Below, piece after piece: positions 26,381 through 34,573 of a stretch of 64,000 nt of DNA. Under the pieces are notes generated by a model that was not told where the DNA came from, ran no database searches, and saw only the letters and a program-made list of their open reading frames with translations. The DNA lies in the NCBI GenBank assembly GCA_021730985.1, contig JAKFYI010000010.1, positions 50,154 through 114,153 on the forward strand. The letters are read 5' to 3'. The first letter of the stretch is position 1. Each line of letters starts with the position of its first letter. The DNA is from Hyphomicrobiales bacterium. GTDB taxonomy: Bacteria; Pseudomonadota; Alphaproteobacteria; Rhizobiales; Xanthobacteraceae. Both the position numbers and the translations under genes were made by a program.

Positions 26381-27334
26381 ATGGCGCAGAACACGCAACG
26401 GATCGGATGGATCGGCATGGGCCGGATGGGTTATCCGATGGCCGAGCGGCTCCTCAAGGCGGGATATGACGTCTCGATCTGGAACCGCACCAAGTCGAAG
26501 GCCGAGCCGCTCGCCAAGTCCGGCGGCAAGATCGTGGACAAGCTGTCCGACCTGTCCGGCATGGACATCGTGTTCTCCATTGTCGCCGAGGGCAAGGACG
26601 TCGAGCAGGTCTACTACGGCAAGGACGGCGTGCTGTCCGGCAACAAGACGCCCGCCGTGTTCGTGGACTGCTCAACCATCGCGGTCGAAGAATCGGTCGA
26701 AATCCGCAAGCGTCTGAAGGAGCGCGGCGCCGACTACATCTGCGCGCCGGTCAGCGGCAACGCCAAGGTCATCAAGGCAGGCAAGCTGTCGTCGGTCTGC
26801 TCCGGCCCCGAGGCCGCGTTCAAGAAGGCCGAGGAGATGATCAAGGTGTTCGCCCCAAAGGGCGTGTCCTATGTCGGCGAGGGCGAGCTCGCGCGCGTCT
26901 GCAAGATCGCGCACAACGTCATGCTCGGCGTGGTCATCCAGAACCTGATCGAGATCACGCTGCTCACCAACAAGTTGGGCGTACCGCGCCAGGCCTTCCT
27001 GGCCTTCCTCAACAACGGCGTGATGGGCTCCATGTTCACGGCTTACAAGTCGCCGGCGCTGGTCAATCTCGACTGGACCACGACGTTCACGCCGGAGCTG
27101 CTGCGCAAAGACCTCGACCTCGGTCTAGCGATGGCCGACGAGGTTGACGTGCCGATGCCGATCACCGCGGCGACCCGTCAGATCCTGCAGATGCACATGG
27201 GCAACGCGATGGCGCAGAAGAACCCGGAAGAATATCTCGCCAAGGACTTCGCGACGCTGATGGAAACCATGGCGCAGGCGTCCGGCATGAAGCTCGTCAG
27301 CGAGAACAAGAACGTGCCGACCGGCCTCGAATAG
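26381..27334 (+). CDS. NAD(P)-dependent 3-hydroxyisobutyrate dehydrogenase-family oxidoreductase
   Basis: A 317-residue beta-hydroxyacid dehydrogenase. The Rossmann motif GWIGMGRMGYPMAERL opens the protein, the substrate-binding DCSTIA and CAPVSGNAKVIKAGKL segments lie near 95 and 120, and the catalytic lysine sits in ARVCKIAHNVMLG near 170. The second ATG (26381) is chosen because GGAGGAG lies 7 bases before it; the first ATG at 26366 would include that site in the coding sequence. It probably reduces or oxidises a short 3-hydroxy acid such as tartronate semialdehyde or hydroxyisobutyrate. A strong terminator follows. Confidence 0.9.
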   Translation: MAQNTQRIGWIGMGRMGYPMAERLLKAGYDVSIWNRTKSKAEPLAKSGGKIVDKLSDLSGMDIVFSIVAEGKDVEQVYYGKDGVLSGNKTPAVFVDCSTIAVEESVEIRKRLKERGADYICAPVSGNAKVIKAGKLSSVCSGPEAAFKKAEEMIKVFAPKGVSYVGEGELARVCKIAHNVMLGVVIQNLIEITLLTNKLGVPRQAFLAFLNNGVMGSMFTAYKSPALVNLDWTTTFTPELLRKDLDLGLAMADEVDVPMPITAATRQILQMHMGNAMAQKNPEEYLAKDFATLMETMAQASGMKLVSENKNVPTGLE

Positions 27335-27358
27335 CCGCTCCGCCTCGGCAATGCGAAG

Positions 27359-27390
27359 CGCCGCGCGCCCTGCGCGGCGTTTTCGTTTTT
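27359..27390 (+). terminator. Rho-independent terminator
   Basis: An 8-bp perfect stem (CGCCGCGC/GCGCGGCG) with a five-base loop is followed immediately by TTTTCGTTTTT. It ends the dehydrogenase transcript. Confidence 0.88.
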
Positions 27391-27483
27391 GCGGGGCCGA
27401 AGCACGATTGCAACGCCCCCTGCCGGGGCAGTACAAATGGCCATGTGCATCGGCCCGAACCCGGGCCGTTCAGGGGTATCGTC

Positions 27484-28344
27484 ATGGTCCGCTTTGCGTA
27501 CGCGCTCGTCGCCCTGCTCGTCACCGCCTCTCTCGCCACCGGCAATGCCACAGCCCAGACGCTGGACGGCCGCCTCAAGACAATCATCAGCACCAAGAAG
27601 ATTAAGATTGCCCACCGGGTCGATTCGAGCCCGTTCTCGTTCCTCGACGACCGCAAGCAGGTGATCGGTTACACCATCGATATCTGCAAGGCCGTGGTGG
27701 CTTCGATCGAGCGGCAGTTCAAGGTGACCGGCATCGAGATCCAGTGGGTGCCGGTGACGTCGCAGTCGCGGTTCGATGTCGTGGCCAAGGGCGGGGCCGA
27801 CATGGAGTGCGGCGCCAGCACGGTGACACTCGGACGGATGAAGGAGGTCGATTTTTCCAACTCCGTGTTCGTCGAATCGACCGGCGTCGCCGTCATGCTC
27901 AAGTCCGGCATCAACAACGCGAACGACCTGGCCGGCAAGAAGGTCGCCGTGATTGCCGGCACCAGCAACGAGCAGGCCATCGTCAATCGCAGCAAGACGA
28001 CGCCGATGGAGGTGGTGCGCGTGAAGGAGCGCGCCGAAGCCATCGTGGCGCTGGAAAGCGGCAAGGTCGATGCCTACGCCAGCGACAAGCTGCTGCTGGT
28101 CGGCGCCAACTTCGCCGATCCGCGCGCAATGAAGCTGCTGCCCGACGACCTGTCGGTAGAGCCCTACGCGATCGCGCTGCCGCGCGGCGACTGGGCGATG
28201 CGGCTCGCCGTCAACACCGCCCTCTCGCAGATCATGCGCGGCAGCGAGATCGTCTTCATCTTCAACAGCTGGTTCGGACAACTCGGCTTCAAGCCCGGCG
28301 CCCTGATCAGCGCGACGTTCATTCTGAACGGGCTGGCCGACTGA
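27484..28344 (+). CDS. Family 3 (amino-acid ABC-type) periplasmic binding protein
   Basis: A 286-residue binding protein with a Sec signal peptide (residues 1-25, ending ATAQ). The family 3 pattern is clear: KIAHRVDSSPFSFLDD near residue 40, QVIGYTIDICKAVV near 60, GGADMECGASTVTLGR near 105, and LAGKKVAVIAGTSNEQAI near 145, resembling GltI-like glutamate/aspartate receptors. There are no ABC permease or ATPase genes beside it. It is followed 51 bases later by the GlcG/HbpS-like gene. Confidence 0.9.
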   Translation: MVRFAYALVALLVTASLATGNATAQTLDGRLKTIISTKKIKIAHRVDSSPFSFLDDRKQVIGYTIDICKAVVASIERQFKVTGIEIQWVPVTSQSRFDVVAKGGADMECGASTVTLGRMKEVDFSNSVFVESTGVAVMLKSGINNANDLAGKKVAVIAGTSNEQAIVNRSKTTPMEVVRVKERAEAIVALESGKVDAYASDKLLLVGANFADPRAMKLLPDDLSVEPYAIALPRGDWAMRLAVNTALSQIMRGSEIVFIFNSWFGQLGFKPGALISATFILNGLAD

Positions 28345-28395
28345 CGGCGCTCGATACCTTGGCTTCATTCGAAACTTCAACCTTGAGGAAATACC

Positions 28396-28797
28396 ATGCG
28401 CAGCAGACCCGCCCTCGAATCCGCCGACGTGCAGAAAATGATGGCCGCCTGCAAGGCGGACGCACAGAAAAACAACTGGAAGGTCACCATCGCAATTGTC
28501 GATGACAGCGGCGCTGCGCTGCTGGTCGAGCGCATGGACGGCGCCGGTCCGATCAGCGCCGAAGTGGCGATGGGAAAAGCACGCACATCCGCTGTAACGA
28601 AGCGGCCGACCAAATTCTGGGAAGACCGCGTCAAGGAAAAGCCGGCGTTCGTCACCTTCCCGTCAGGTGGCGTGCTGTTCCAGGGTGGCCTGCCGATCAT
28701 GCATCAGGGCGAGTGCGTCGGCGCGATCGGCGTGTCCGGCGTGCAGTCGCACGAGGACGAACAGGTCGCCCAGGCCGGCATCGCCGCGCTGGGGTAG
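28396..28797 (+). CDS. GlcG/HbpS (DUF336) family protein
   Basis: A 133-residue protein with the HbpS/GlcG fold signature: VTIAIVDDSGAALLVERMDGA near residue 30, KARTSAVTKRPT near 62 and the C-terminal GECVGAIGVSGVQSHEDEQVAQAGI. Members bind heme (HbpS) or accompany glycolate and diol metabolism (GlcG, PduO-like). No signal peptide is present. Upstream is a periplasmic binding protein gene; downstream, convergent, is the Pht5-like gene 11 bases away. A specific role is not assigned. Confidence 0.85.
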   Translation: MRSRPALESADVQKMMAACKADAQKNNWKVTIAIVDDSGAALLVERMDGAGPISAEVAMGKARTSAVTKRPTKFWEDRVKEKPAFVTFPSGGVLFQGGLPIMHQGECVGAIGVSGVQSHEDEQVAQAGIAALG

Positions 28798-28808
28798 TCG
28801 CGCGCTCC

Positions 28809-29798
28809 CTAGACCTTAAAGCTTCGGTGCACCTGCGGCGGGAACAAGTCCTCCGGCTGCATTCGCTTGTGCAGCACGCCCTGCTCAAAGCCGTACTGCA
28901 GAAACGCATCGAGCGTTGTGCGGTTGGCGTCGATGCCGTAGGGCAGCAGCTCCTCGCCGACGATGTCCTGCATGCGCCGCGCGAACTCGTAGCCCCACGG
29001 GATTGGCAGCGCCGACGACGTGTTGTTGAGCGCGCGCTTCACGCTGCGGCGCTTCGCCTCCTCGAACGCGGCGAACAGGTTGGCCGCGATCCACGGATGC
29101 TTCTCGACGATCTCACGTTTGATCGCGATGGCGTGCATGATCGGGAAGATGCCGGTTTCCTTGACATACTTCTGCTCGATCTCAAGGTAGTCCGGGAACA
29201 GCCGCGTTACATTGGGATGCCCCTCCTCGAAGCAGGACGGCGGGTGCGCCGACAGCGCCGCGTCAATCTCGCCGGAGATCAGCATGCCGCTCAGGCTCTT
29301 GTCGGCGGCGGCGCGATAGTTGATGCCGGCCGGCAGGTTGAGCTTCACCTTCTCCAGCCGTCCCGGCTGATCGACACCGGCCTGGATCCATTCGATCGAC
29401 TTGAGATCGACGCCGTATTGGTGCTGCAGCAGCCCGCGCGAATAGACCGACGCGGTCTGCGCCCACTCCGGAATGCCGACCCGCTTGCCTTTCAGGTCGG
29501 ACGGCTGCTTCACGCTGCCGTCCTTGCGGATGTAGATCGACGAATGCCGGCAGACACGCGACGGAAACACCGGGATGCCGACGAACGGCGAGTTGCCCTG
29601 CGAGGCCAGCGAGGAGAACTTGCCCATCGAGACTTCGGAGCAGTCGAAGTCGCGGTGGTTAAACATCCGGTAGAAGATTTCCTCGATCTGAAGATTGAGC
29701 GGGGTGAGATCGACACCCTCGACCGGCACGCGGCCGTTCATCAGCTCGGTGACATGATCGTAGTGGCTGATCGCGAGAGTGAGGGGGATGCGGCTCAT
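28809..29798 (-). CDS. 4,5-dihydroxyphthalate decarboxylase-like protein (Pht5 family)
   Basis: A 329-residue protein matching the Pht5 family: LAISHYDHVTEL near residue 8, EIFYRMFNHRDFDCSEVS near 39, GIPVFPSRVCRHSSIYIR near 74 and KGKRVGIPEWAQTASVY near 104. This family has a periplasmic-binding-protein-like fold but no signal peptide here, so it is probably cytoplasmic. Pht5 removes a carboxylate from 4,5-dihydroxyphthalate to give protocatechuate; many relatives are unassigned. It is adjacent to an FAH hydrolase gene on the same strand and a VOC dioxygenase beyond that, consistent with an aromatic acid pathway, but phthalate use is not shown. Confidence 0.78.
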   Translation of the reverse strand: MSRIPLTLAISHYDHVTELMNGRVPVEGVDLTPLNLQIEEIFYRMFNHRDFDCSEVSMGKFSSLASQGNSPFVGIPVFPSRVCRHSSIYIRKDGSVKQPSDLKGKRVGIPEWAQTASVYSRGLLQHQYGVDLKSIEWIQAGVDQPGRLEKVKLNLPAGINYRAAADKSLSGMLISGEIDAALSAHPPSCFEEGHPNVTRLFPDYLEIEQKYVKETGIFPIMHAIAIKREIVEKHPWIAANLFAAFEEAKRRSVKRALNNTSSALPIPWGYEFARRMQDIVGEELLPYGIDANRTTLDAFLQYGFEQGVLHKRMQPEDLFPPQVHRSFKV

Positions 29799-29820
29799 GG
29801 CTCAATCCTATGTTGGCGTA

Positions 29821-29972
29821 TCCCGGGCGAGCCATTAGCGCGTTTACGCGCGTCTTCGACGCGCTATGGCGAGACCCGGAACCCCGGTTCATGGAGAAAA
29901 CCGAAAGCAACCGGGGTCCCGGATCAGCGGTGCACCGTTCCGCTTCGCTCCACGCTGCACCGCGTCCGGGAC
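29821..29972. repeat. Interspersed palindromic element
   Basis: GC-rich imperfect inverted arms (CGGGCGAGCCATTAGCGCG facing CGCGCTATGGCGAGACCCG, plus GCGCG-TTTA-CGCGC) followed by CCGGGT/ACCCGG-type copies fill the gap between two minus-strand genes. Its style resembles repeats common in rhizobial intergenic DNA. Confidence 0.6.
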
Positions 29973-29982
29973 AAGGGAGTTA

Positions 29983-30948
29983 TCAGATCGCACCGGTCGC
30001 GGTCGGGCCGCCCTGCGGACGATGGCGCTTCACGGCGTCGGGGTTGGTCGAATCGACGCCCATGTAGACGCCCTTCTCCCACGTTCGCTTGAGCGGATCG
30101 CGGACGTTCAGCGTCATCTTGCCGATGTTCTGGATCTCGATGTCCACGGTCTCGCCGTCCTGCAGGAACCCGAGGCCCTCGTGATTGGTGCCGCAGGCGA
30201 TCAGATCGCCGGAGTTCATCGTCATCACCGTGGTGGCCCACTCCACCAGCTCGGGCACCCGGTGCTCCATGTCGTCGGTGTTATAGTTGTGGCGCAGCAC
30301 GCCATCGTCCCAGAACCGCACGATCAGGTCGTTGGGGTTCTTGATCTCGTCGGCGGTGGTGATGCACGGGCCGATCGGCGAGAAGGTGTCGAACGACTTG
30401 CCAAGCCAGCTTGTCAGCGGGATCGCGGGCCAGGTGCGGCGGCCGAGTTCGCGCGCCGAGACGTCGATCAGGCTGGTGTAGCCGAACACCGCGCTCTGCC
30501 AGTCCTTCTGCTTCACCATCTTGGCCGGGCCCTTGATGACCAACGCCAACTCGGCCTCGTGCATGAACGCCCACGGAACGGTGTATTCCGGCAGCATGAT
30601 GGTGTCGCCGGGGCCGACCACGGCGTCCGGGTTCTTCATGAACATGTTGAGCGGCCGCGCCTCGCGCTGTGCGTGCTCCCAGTAGTTGGCGATGCAGCAG
30701 AGGATCTTGCCGGGCCGCGGCAGCGGCGGACCGAGCCGCACCGACGCCAGCGGAACGGCCGGGCCGCTGTCCGCGAGCTTCTGCAGCGCGGGCTTGAGGC
30801 CGTCGTAGCCGTCGATAATCCCCTGCATTGTGAGCTGCGGCGTGTAGCTCTTCTTCACCGCACCGGAGATATCGACCACACCGCGCTCGGTCAGCAGACC
30901 GGGCGCCAGCTCGGCGTTTGCCGCCGTCTTGAACAGCACAAGCTTCAC
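29983..30948 (-). CDS. Fumarylacetoacetate hydrolase (FAH) family protein
   Basis: A 321-residue FAH-fold enzyme. The metal-binding acidic residues are visible in the HEAELALVIKGPAK segment near residue 138 and in GYTSLIDVSARELGRR near 166, with FDTFSPIGPCITTADEI near 196 and SGDLIACGTNHEGLG near 260. Members cleave C-C bonds of acyl-pyruvates or hydrate/decarboxylate ring-fission products such as 2-hydroxymuconate. The GTG at 30948 is chosen because GGAGG lies 5 bases upstream; the open frame extends further but shows no conservation I can recognise. It diverges from the VOC dioxygenase gene. Confidence 0.9.
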   Translation of the reverse strand: MKLVLFKTAANAELAPGLLTERGVVDISGAVKKSYTPQLTMQGIIDGYDGLKPALQKLADSGPAVPLASVRLGPPLPRPGKILCCIANYWEHAQREARPLNMFMKNPDAVVGPGDTIMLPEYTVPWAFMHEAELALVIKGPAKMVKQKDWQSAVFGYTSLIDVSARELGRRTWPAIPLTSWLGKSFDTFSPIGPCITTADEIKNPNDLIVRFWDDGVLRHNYNTDDMEHRVPELVEWATTVMTMNSGDLIACGTNHEGLGFLQDGETVDIEIQNIGKMTLNVRDPLKRTWEKGVYMGVDSTNPDAVKRHRPQGGPTATGAI

Positions 30949-31125
30949 AACGTCCTCCCCTGAATTGCCGGGGAAATACAGCACATCCCCCGGAGTGCGG
31001 CCAGCGCATCCCCGCCGCGGGGCGCATATCAGGCTTGCCCGCACGCTTTCGGCAAATTGCCTCGATTGACCGAGTGCGTTATCGTGCCAGCCAAGAAAAT
31101 CCTGGAAACGATCAAGGTGACGACA

Positions 31126-32073
31126 ATGGCTGTGATCAAGGTGACCGATATCGCCTATGCGCGCATGCGCTCGCCCGATCTCGATCTTCAGGCCGAGTTC
31201 CTGGAGAATTTCGGACTGGTGAAGTCCGACCGGACCGCCAACGCGCTCTACTATCGCGGCACCGACCCGGTGCACCACCTTCACATCACCGAGAAGGGCG
31301 ACCCGAAGTTCATCGGCTTCGCCTATCACGCGGCCAGCGAGGACGACCTCAAAACCATGGCCAAGGTTCCCGGCGCCTCGGGCATCGAGAACATGGACGA
31401 GCCGGGCGGCGGCAAGCGCGTCCGCCTCACCGAGCCGAACGGCTACCAGATCGAAGTCGTGTGGGGCATGGACAAGGTTGCCGAGCTTCCAGCGCCGCGT
31501 CAGGTGCAGAACACCGGTTACGCGCCGCTGGCGCGGCCCGGCGATCTGATGCGTCTGCCGAAGGGACCGTCACGCTGCAAGCGCATCGCCCACGGCGTGC
31601 TGGGCACGCCAAAGGTCAAGGAGACGGTCGCCTGGTTCAGGGACAATCTCGGCTTCATCTGCTCGGACGATGTCTATGCCGGCACCAAGGACAATCTGAT
31701 CGGTTCGTTCAACCGCTGCGACGCGGGCGACACGTTCGTCGATCATCATGTGTTCTTCGCGATCAACCACCACAACGCCGGGCTGAACCACATCTCGTTC
31801 GAGGTGCAGGACATGGACGACGTGTTCATGGGTCATCAGCACATGCGCAACGCCGGCAAGTACGAGCATATGTGGGGCATCGGCCGCCATCTGCTCGGCA
31901 GCCAGGTCTATGATTACTGGGCCGATCCCTGGCGCCGCGTGCACGAGCACTGGGCCGACAGCGACCGGCTCAATGTTGCGAACGGCTCGAATCTGCTCTC
32001 GGCCGAGGAAGCCCTGGTCTCGCAATGGGGCGACCCGCCGCCGCAAAAGTTCATCGAGCACGTTTCTCAATAA
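31126..32073 (+). CDS. VOC-family extradiol dioxygenase-like protein
   Basis: A 315-residue two-domain vicinal-oxygen-chelate protein similar to catechol 2,3-dioxygenases. The C-terminal half carries a plausible iron triad: histidine in RIAHGVLG near residue 155, histidine in GLNHISFEVQD near 222 and glutamate in RVHEHWAD near 270. The N-terminal half looks like a degenerate duplicate. It probably cleaves a catecholic ring or acts on a related substrate in the cytoplasm. The ATG at 31126 with AAGGTGA upstream begins the conserved region. It is divergently arranged with the FAH-family hydrolase, which could handle the fission product. Confidence 0.82.
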   Translation: MAVIKVTDIAYARMRSPDLDLQAEFLENFGLVKSDRTANALYYRGTDPVHHLHITEKGDPKFIGFAYHAASEDDLKTMAKVPGASGIENMDEPGGGKRVRLTEPNGYQIEVVWGMDKVAELPAPRQVQNTGYAPLARPGDLMRLPKGPSRCKRIAHGVLGTPKVKETVAWFRDNLGFICSDDVYAGTKDNLIGSFNRCDAGDTFVDHHVFFAINHHNAGLNHISFEVQDMDDVFMGHQHMRNAGKYEHMWGIGRHLLGSQVYDYWADPWRRVHEHWADSDRLNVANGSNLLSAEEALVSQWGDPPPQKFIEHVSQ

Positions 32074-32080
32074 ATTCGAG

Positions 32081-32201
32081 CTGTCATGCCCGTGCATAGC
32101 CGCTCGAAGAACGGCGTCGCTTCGCTCGCCTATGGCGGGCATCCAGTAACCACAGCGCCATCAGCGATAACTGGATCGCCCGCTTTCGCGGGCGATGACA
32201 G
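32081..32201. repeat. Interspersed palindromic repeat (GTCATGCCCG type)
   Basis: The arms CTGTCATGCCCG and CGGGCGATGACAG close the element, with internal GGGCATCCAGTAAC and AACTGGATCGCCCGC matching each other in reverse. It is a relative of the repeats at 49413 and 6144. It lies between convergent genes. Confidence 0.75.
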
Positions 32202-32226
32202 CGAGTGTGCGGCGCGGTGACGGGCC

Positions 32227-33369
32227 CTACCCCCACACCTGCCGCGCCGTTTCCACCACCAGTTCCAGCTTGCGCCTCTGATCGTCGGCGCTGATCAGAT
32301 TCCCAACCACATCCGACGCGAACCCGCACTGCGGACTGATCGCGAGCTGATCGAGCGGGATGAACTTCGCCGCCTGGTCGATGCGCCGCTTGAGATCGTC
32401 GATCTTCTCCATCTCCGGCACCTTGGTGCTGACGAGGCCCAGCACCGCGACCTTGCCCTTGGGCAGGAACCGCAGCGGCTCGAAGCCGCCGGCGCGCGGA
32501 CTGTCGTATTCCAGCAGGAAGCGATCGTAAGGCAACTCGACGAACAACTGCTCGGCGATGGCATCGTAGGTGCCCTCGCGATGCCACATGCTGCGCTGGT
32601 TGCCGCGGCAAAGGTGAATTCCGAACGTTACGCCAGGAAAGTCTGAGATCAGCGCCTTGTCGGCCTTCAGCGAGCGCGCGAAATTTTCCTTCGGATCCTC
32701 GCCGCGCGAGCGCATCTGCTGAAGCGTCGGCTCATCGACGTAGGCGGTGTAGCCCGGCGCATCGATGTGGACGTAGCGGCAGCCGGCGGCGGCAAGACTT
32801 TTGATGATCTCGCGCTCGATCGCGACCACGTCGGCCATGAACGCGTCCATGTCCTTGTAGACAGCCTTCGAGTCCTCGTGCGCGAAACGCTGACTGATCC
32901 GGTCCGGCCCGATCAGCGCGACCTTGGCCGGCATCTTGGCGACGCCATCCACGAACTTGTATTCCTCAAGCGGCACATTGCGGGCGAGGCGCAGCCGCGA
33001 CTTCACCGGCCGGCGATGCGAGATCGCCGTCCCCTTCTCGTGCAGCGGAACCTCCCAGCGCCGCAGCGCCGAGGCATTCTCGACGCGCTGGGTGTAGATT
33101 TGCATGGTGCTGGCGCTGGCGTCGTAGCCTTCGACCGCGGCGCCGAAACTATCCTGAAAATTGAGCCGGCGCATTTCGCCGTCGCTCACGACATCCAGAC
33201 CGATGCTTTCCTGAAGCTTCACGGCGTCGCGCACCGCCTCGTCTTCGATCCGGCGCAGTTCGGCGCTGTCGATCGTGCCGTCCTCCAGGCGCGCCCTGGC
33301 TTCCTTCACCGCAGCCGGCCGCAACATGCTGCCGACCACGTCAGTGCGGATGGTTCGCAGGTCGCTCAT
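32227..33369 (-). CDS. Cobalamin-independent methionine synthase II (MetE C-terminal-like) protein
   Basis: A 380-residue protein corresponding to the catalytic C-terminal barrel of MetE without the N-terminal half. The zinc-site residues are all present: HLC in GIHLCRGN near residue 238, glutamate in LLEYDSPRAGG near 275 and cysteine in SPQCGF near 345. DGEMRRLNF near 63 and HIDAPGY near 203 fit the family. Such short proteins generally transfer methyl or related groups, and their partners are usually unknown. It is the first of four such proteins in this window. Whether the acceptor is homocysteine is doubtful given the catabolic surroundings. Confidence 0.85.
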   Translation of the reverse strand: MSDLRTIRTDVVGSMLRPAAVKEARARLEDGTIDSAELRRIEDEAVRDAVKLQESIGLDVVSDGEMRRLNFQDSFGAAVEGYDASASTMQIYTQRVENASALRRWEVPLHEKGTAISHRRPVKSRLRLARNVPLEEYKFVDGVAKMPAKVALIGPDRISQRFAHEDSKAVYKDMDAFMADVVAIEREIIKSLAAAGCRYVHIDAPGYTAYVDEPTLQQMRSRGEDPKENFARSLKADKALISDFPGVTFGIHLCRGNQRSMWHREGTYDAIAEQLFVELPYDRFLLEYDSPRAGGFEPLRFLPKGKVAVLGLVSTKVPEMEKIDDLKRRIDQAAKFIPLDQLAISPQCGFASDVVGNLISADDQRRKLELVVETARQVWG

Positions 33370-33475
33370 CGGTCACTCCCTTCGCTTGCAGGCGCACTGA
33401 TGCACAAAATAGCCCTGCCGCGAAGGCCCACTCTGCGGCTATGCTGGCTGGGGTGGGAACGGCAACTGAGGGGGA

Positions 33476-34462
33476 ATGGCAATGACGGGAGGATCGAAAC
33501 TCGCAGCAGCCCTGATCGCGGCGCTGCCGGTGTTCGCCGCATGCGAAGCGCCCGCGCAGAATTATCCGAACAAGCCGGTGCGCATGATGGTCGGCTTCGC
33601 GCCGGCCGGACCCGCGGACATGATCGCCCGTGTGGTCGGCGACAGGTTGTCCGAAGCCTGGGGCCAGCCCGTGCTGATCGAGAATGCCACCGGCGCCGGT
33701 GCCAACGTCGCCGCCGACCGCACCGCAAAGGCAGCGCCGGACGGCCATACACTGCTGATGGCGAGCAACGCGCAGATCGTCATCAACCCGAGTCTCTATG
33801 AGAAGATGTCGTTCGATCCGGCCAAGGATCTGGTGACGATCTCGCAGTCGGTGTTCACGCCCAATATCCTGGTCGTTAACAACGACGTTCCGGCGAAGAC
33901 CGTGCAGGAGCTGGTGGCTTACGCGCGCGCCAACCCCGGCAAGCTGAGCTACGCATCGGCCGGGGTCGGCACCACGCAGCATCTCGCCGCCGAGTTGTTC
34001 AAGTCGATGGCGAAGGTCGATGTCCAGCACGTACCATATCGCGGCGCGGCGCCCGCCATTACCGATCTGCTCGGCGGCCGTGTCACCATGTTCTTCGGCA
34101 ACATCGCGCCGCTGGTGCCGCTGGTGCGCGACGGCAAGCTGCGCGCACTCGCCGTCACCTCGGCCAAGCGGTTTGGCGCGGTGCCGGACCTGCCGACCAT
34201 GATCGAGTCCGGTTTCCTGGGCTTCGATGCCGTCGCGGCGTTCGGGCTGATGGCGCCCACGGGAACGCCGCAACCGGTCATCAGCAAAATCCACCAGGAC
34301 CATGTGAAGGTGCTGGCCGATCCGGGCATCCGCAAGAAGCTGTCCGACGTCGGCATGGAGGTGATCGCCAGTTCACCCGCCGAGTTCGAAGCGGCGCTCG
34401 CCGCCGAACGGCCGCGATGGGCGAAGCTGATCAAGGAAATCGGGATCAAGGCGGGGGAATAG
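33476..34462 (+). CDS. Bug-family (TTT) periplasmic solute-binding protein
   Basis: A 328-residue Bug receptor. The signal peptide spans about residues 1-28, possibly with a lipoprotein-like cysteine in FAACEAPAQ, although that does not form a clean lipobox. The family motifs are YPNKPVRMMVGFAPAGPAD, GAGANVAADRTAKAAPDGHT near 80 and VPYRGAAPAITDLL near 185. It presumably captures a carboxylate ligand in the periplasm. It diverges from the MetE-like gene and is followed by a palindromic repeat. No cognate membrane proteins are encoded nearby. Confidence 0.92.
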   Translation: MAMTGGSKLAAALIAALPVFAACEAPAQNYPNKPVRMMVGFAPAGPADMIARVVGDRLSEAWGQPVLIENATGAGANVAADRTAKAAPDGHTLLMASNAQIVINPSLYEKMSFDPAKDLVTISQSVFTPNILVVNNDVPAKTVQELVAYARANPGKLSYASAGVGTTQHLAAELFKSMAKVDVQHVPYRGAAPAITDLLGGRVTMFFGNIAPLVPLVRDGKLRALAVTSAKRFGAVPDLPTMIESGFLGFDAVAAFGLMAPTGTPQPVISKIHQDHVKVLADPGIRKKLSDVGMEVIASSPAEFEAALAAERPRWAKLIKEIGIKAGE

Positions 34463-34469
34463 ATTCGGG

Positions 34470-34549
34470 TCGTCATGGCCGGGCTTGACCCGTCCATCCA
34501 TCCCGGGGCGCAAACTGATGGATGCGCGGGTCAAGCCCGCGCATGACGG
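34470..34549. repeat. Interspersed palindromic repeat (GTCATG..CGGGCTTGACCCG type)
   Basis: CGTCATGGCCGGGCTTGACC and GGTCAAGCCCGCGCATGACG are near-perfect inverted arms around a 40-base spacer. The same family occurs at 45051. It sits between convergent genes. Confidence 0.78.
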
Positions 34550-34573
34550 CGGTTAGACTTGAGCGAGCCTTGC

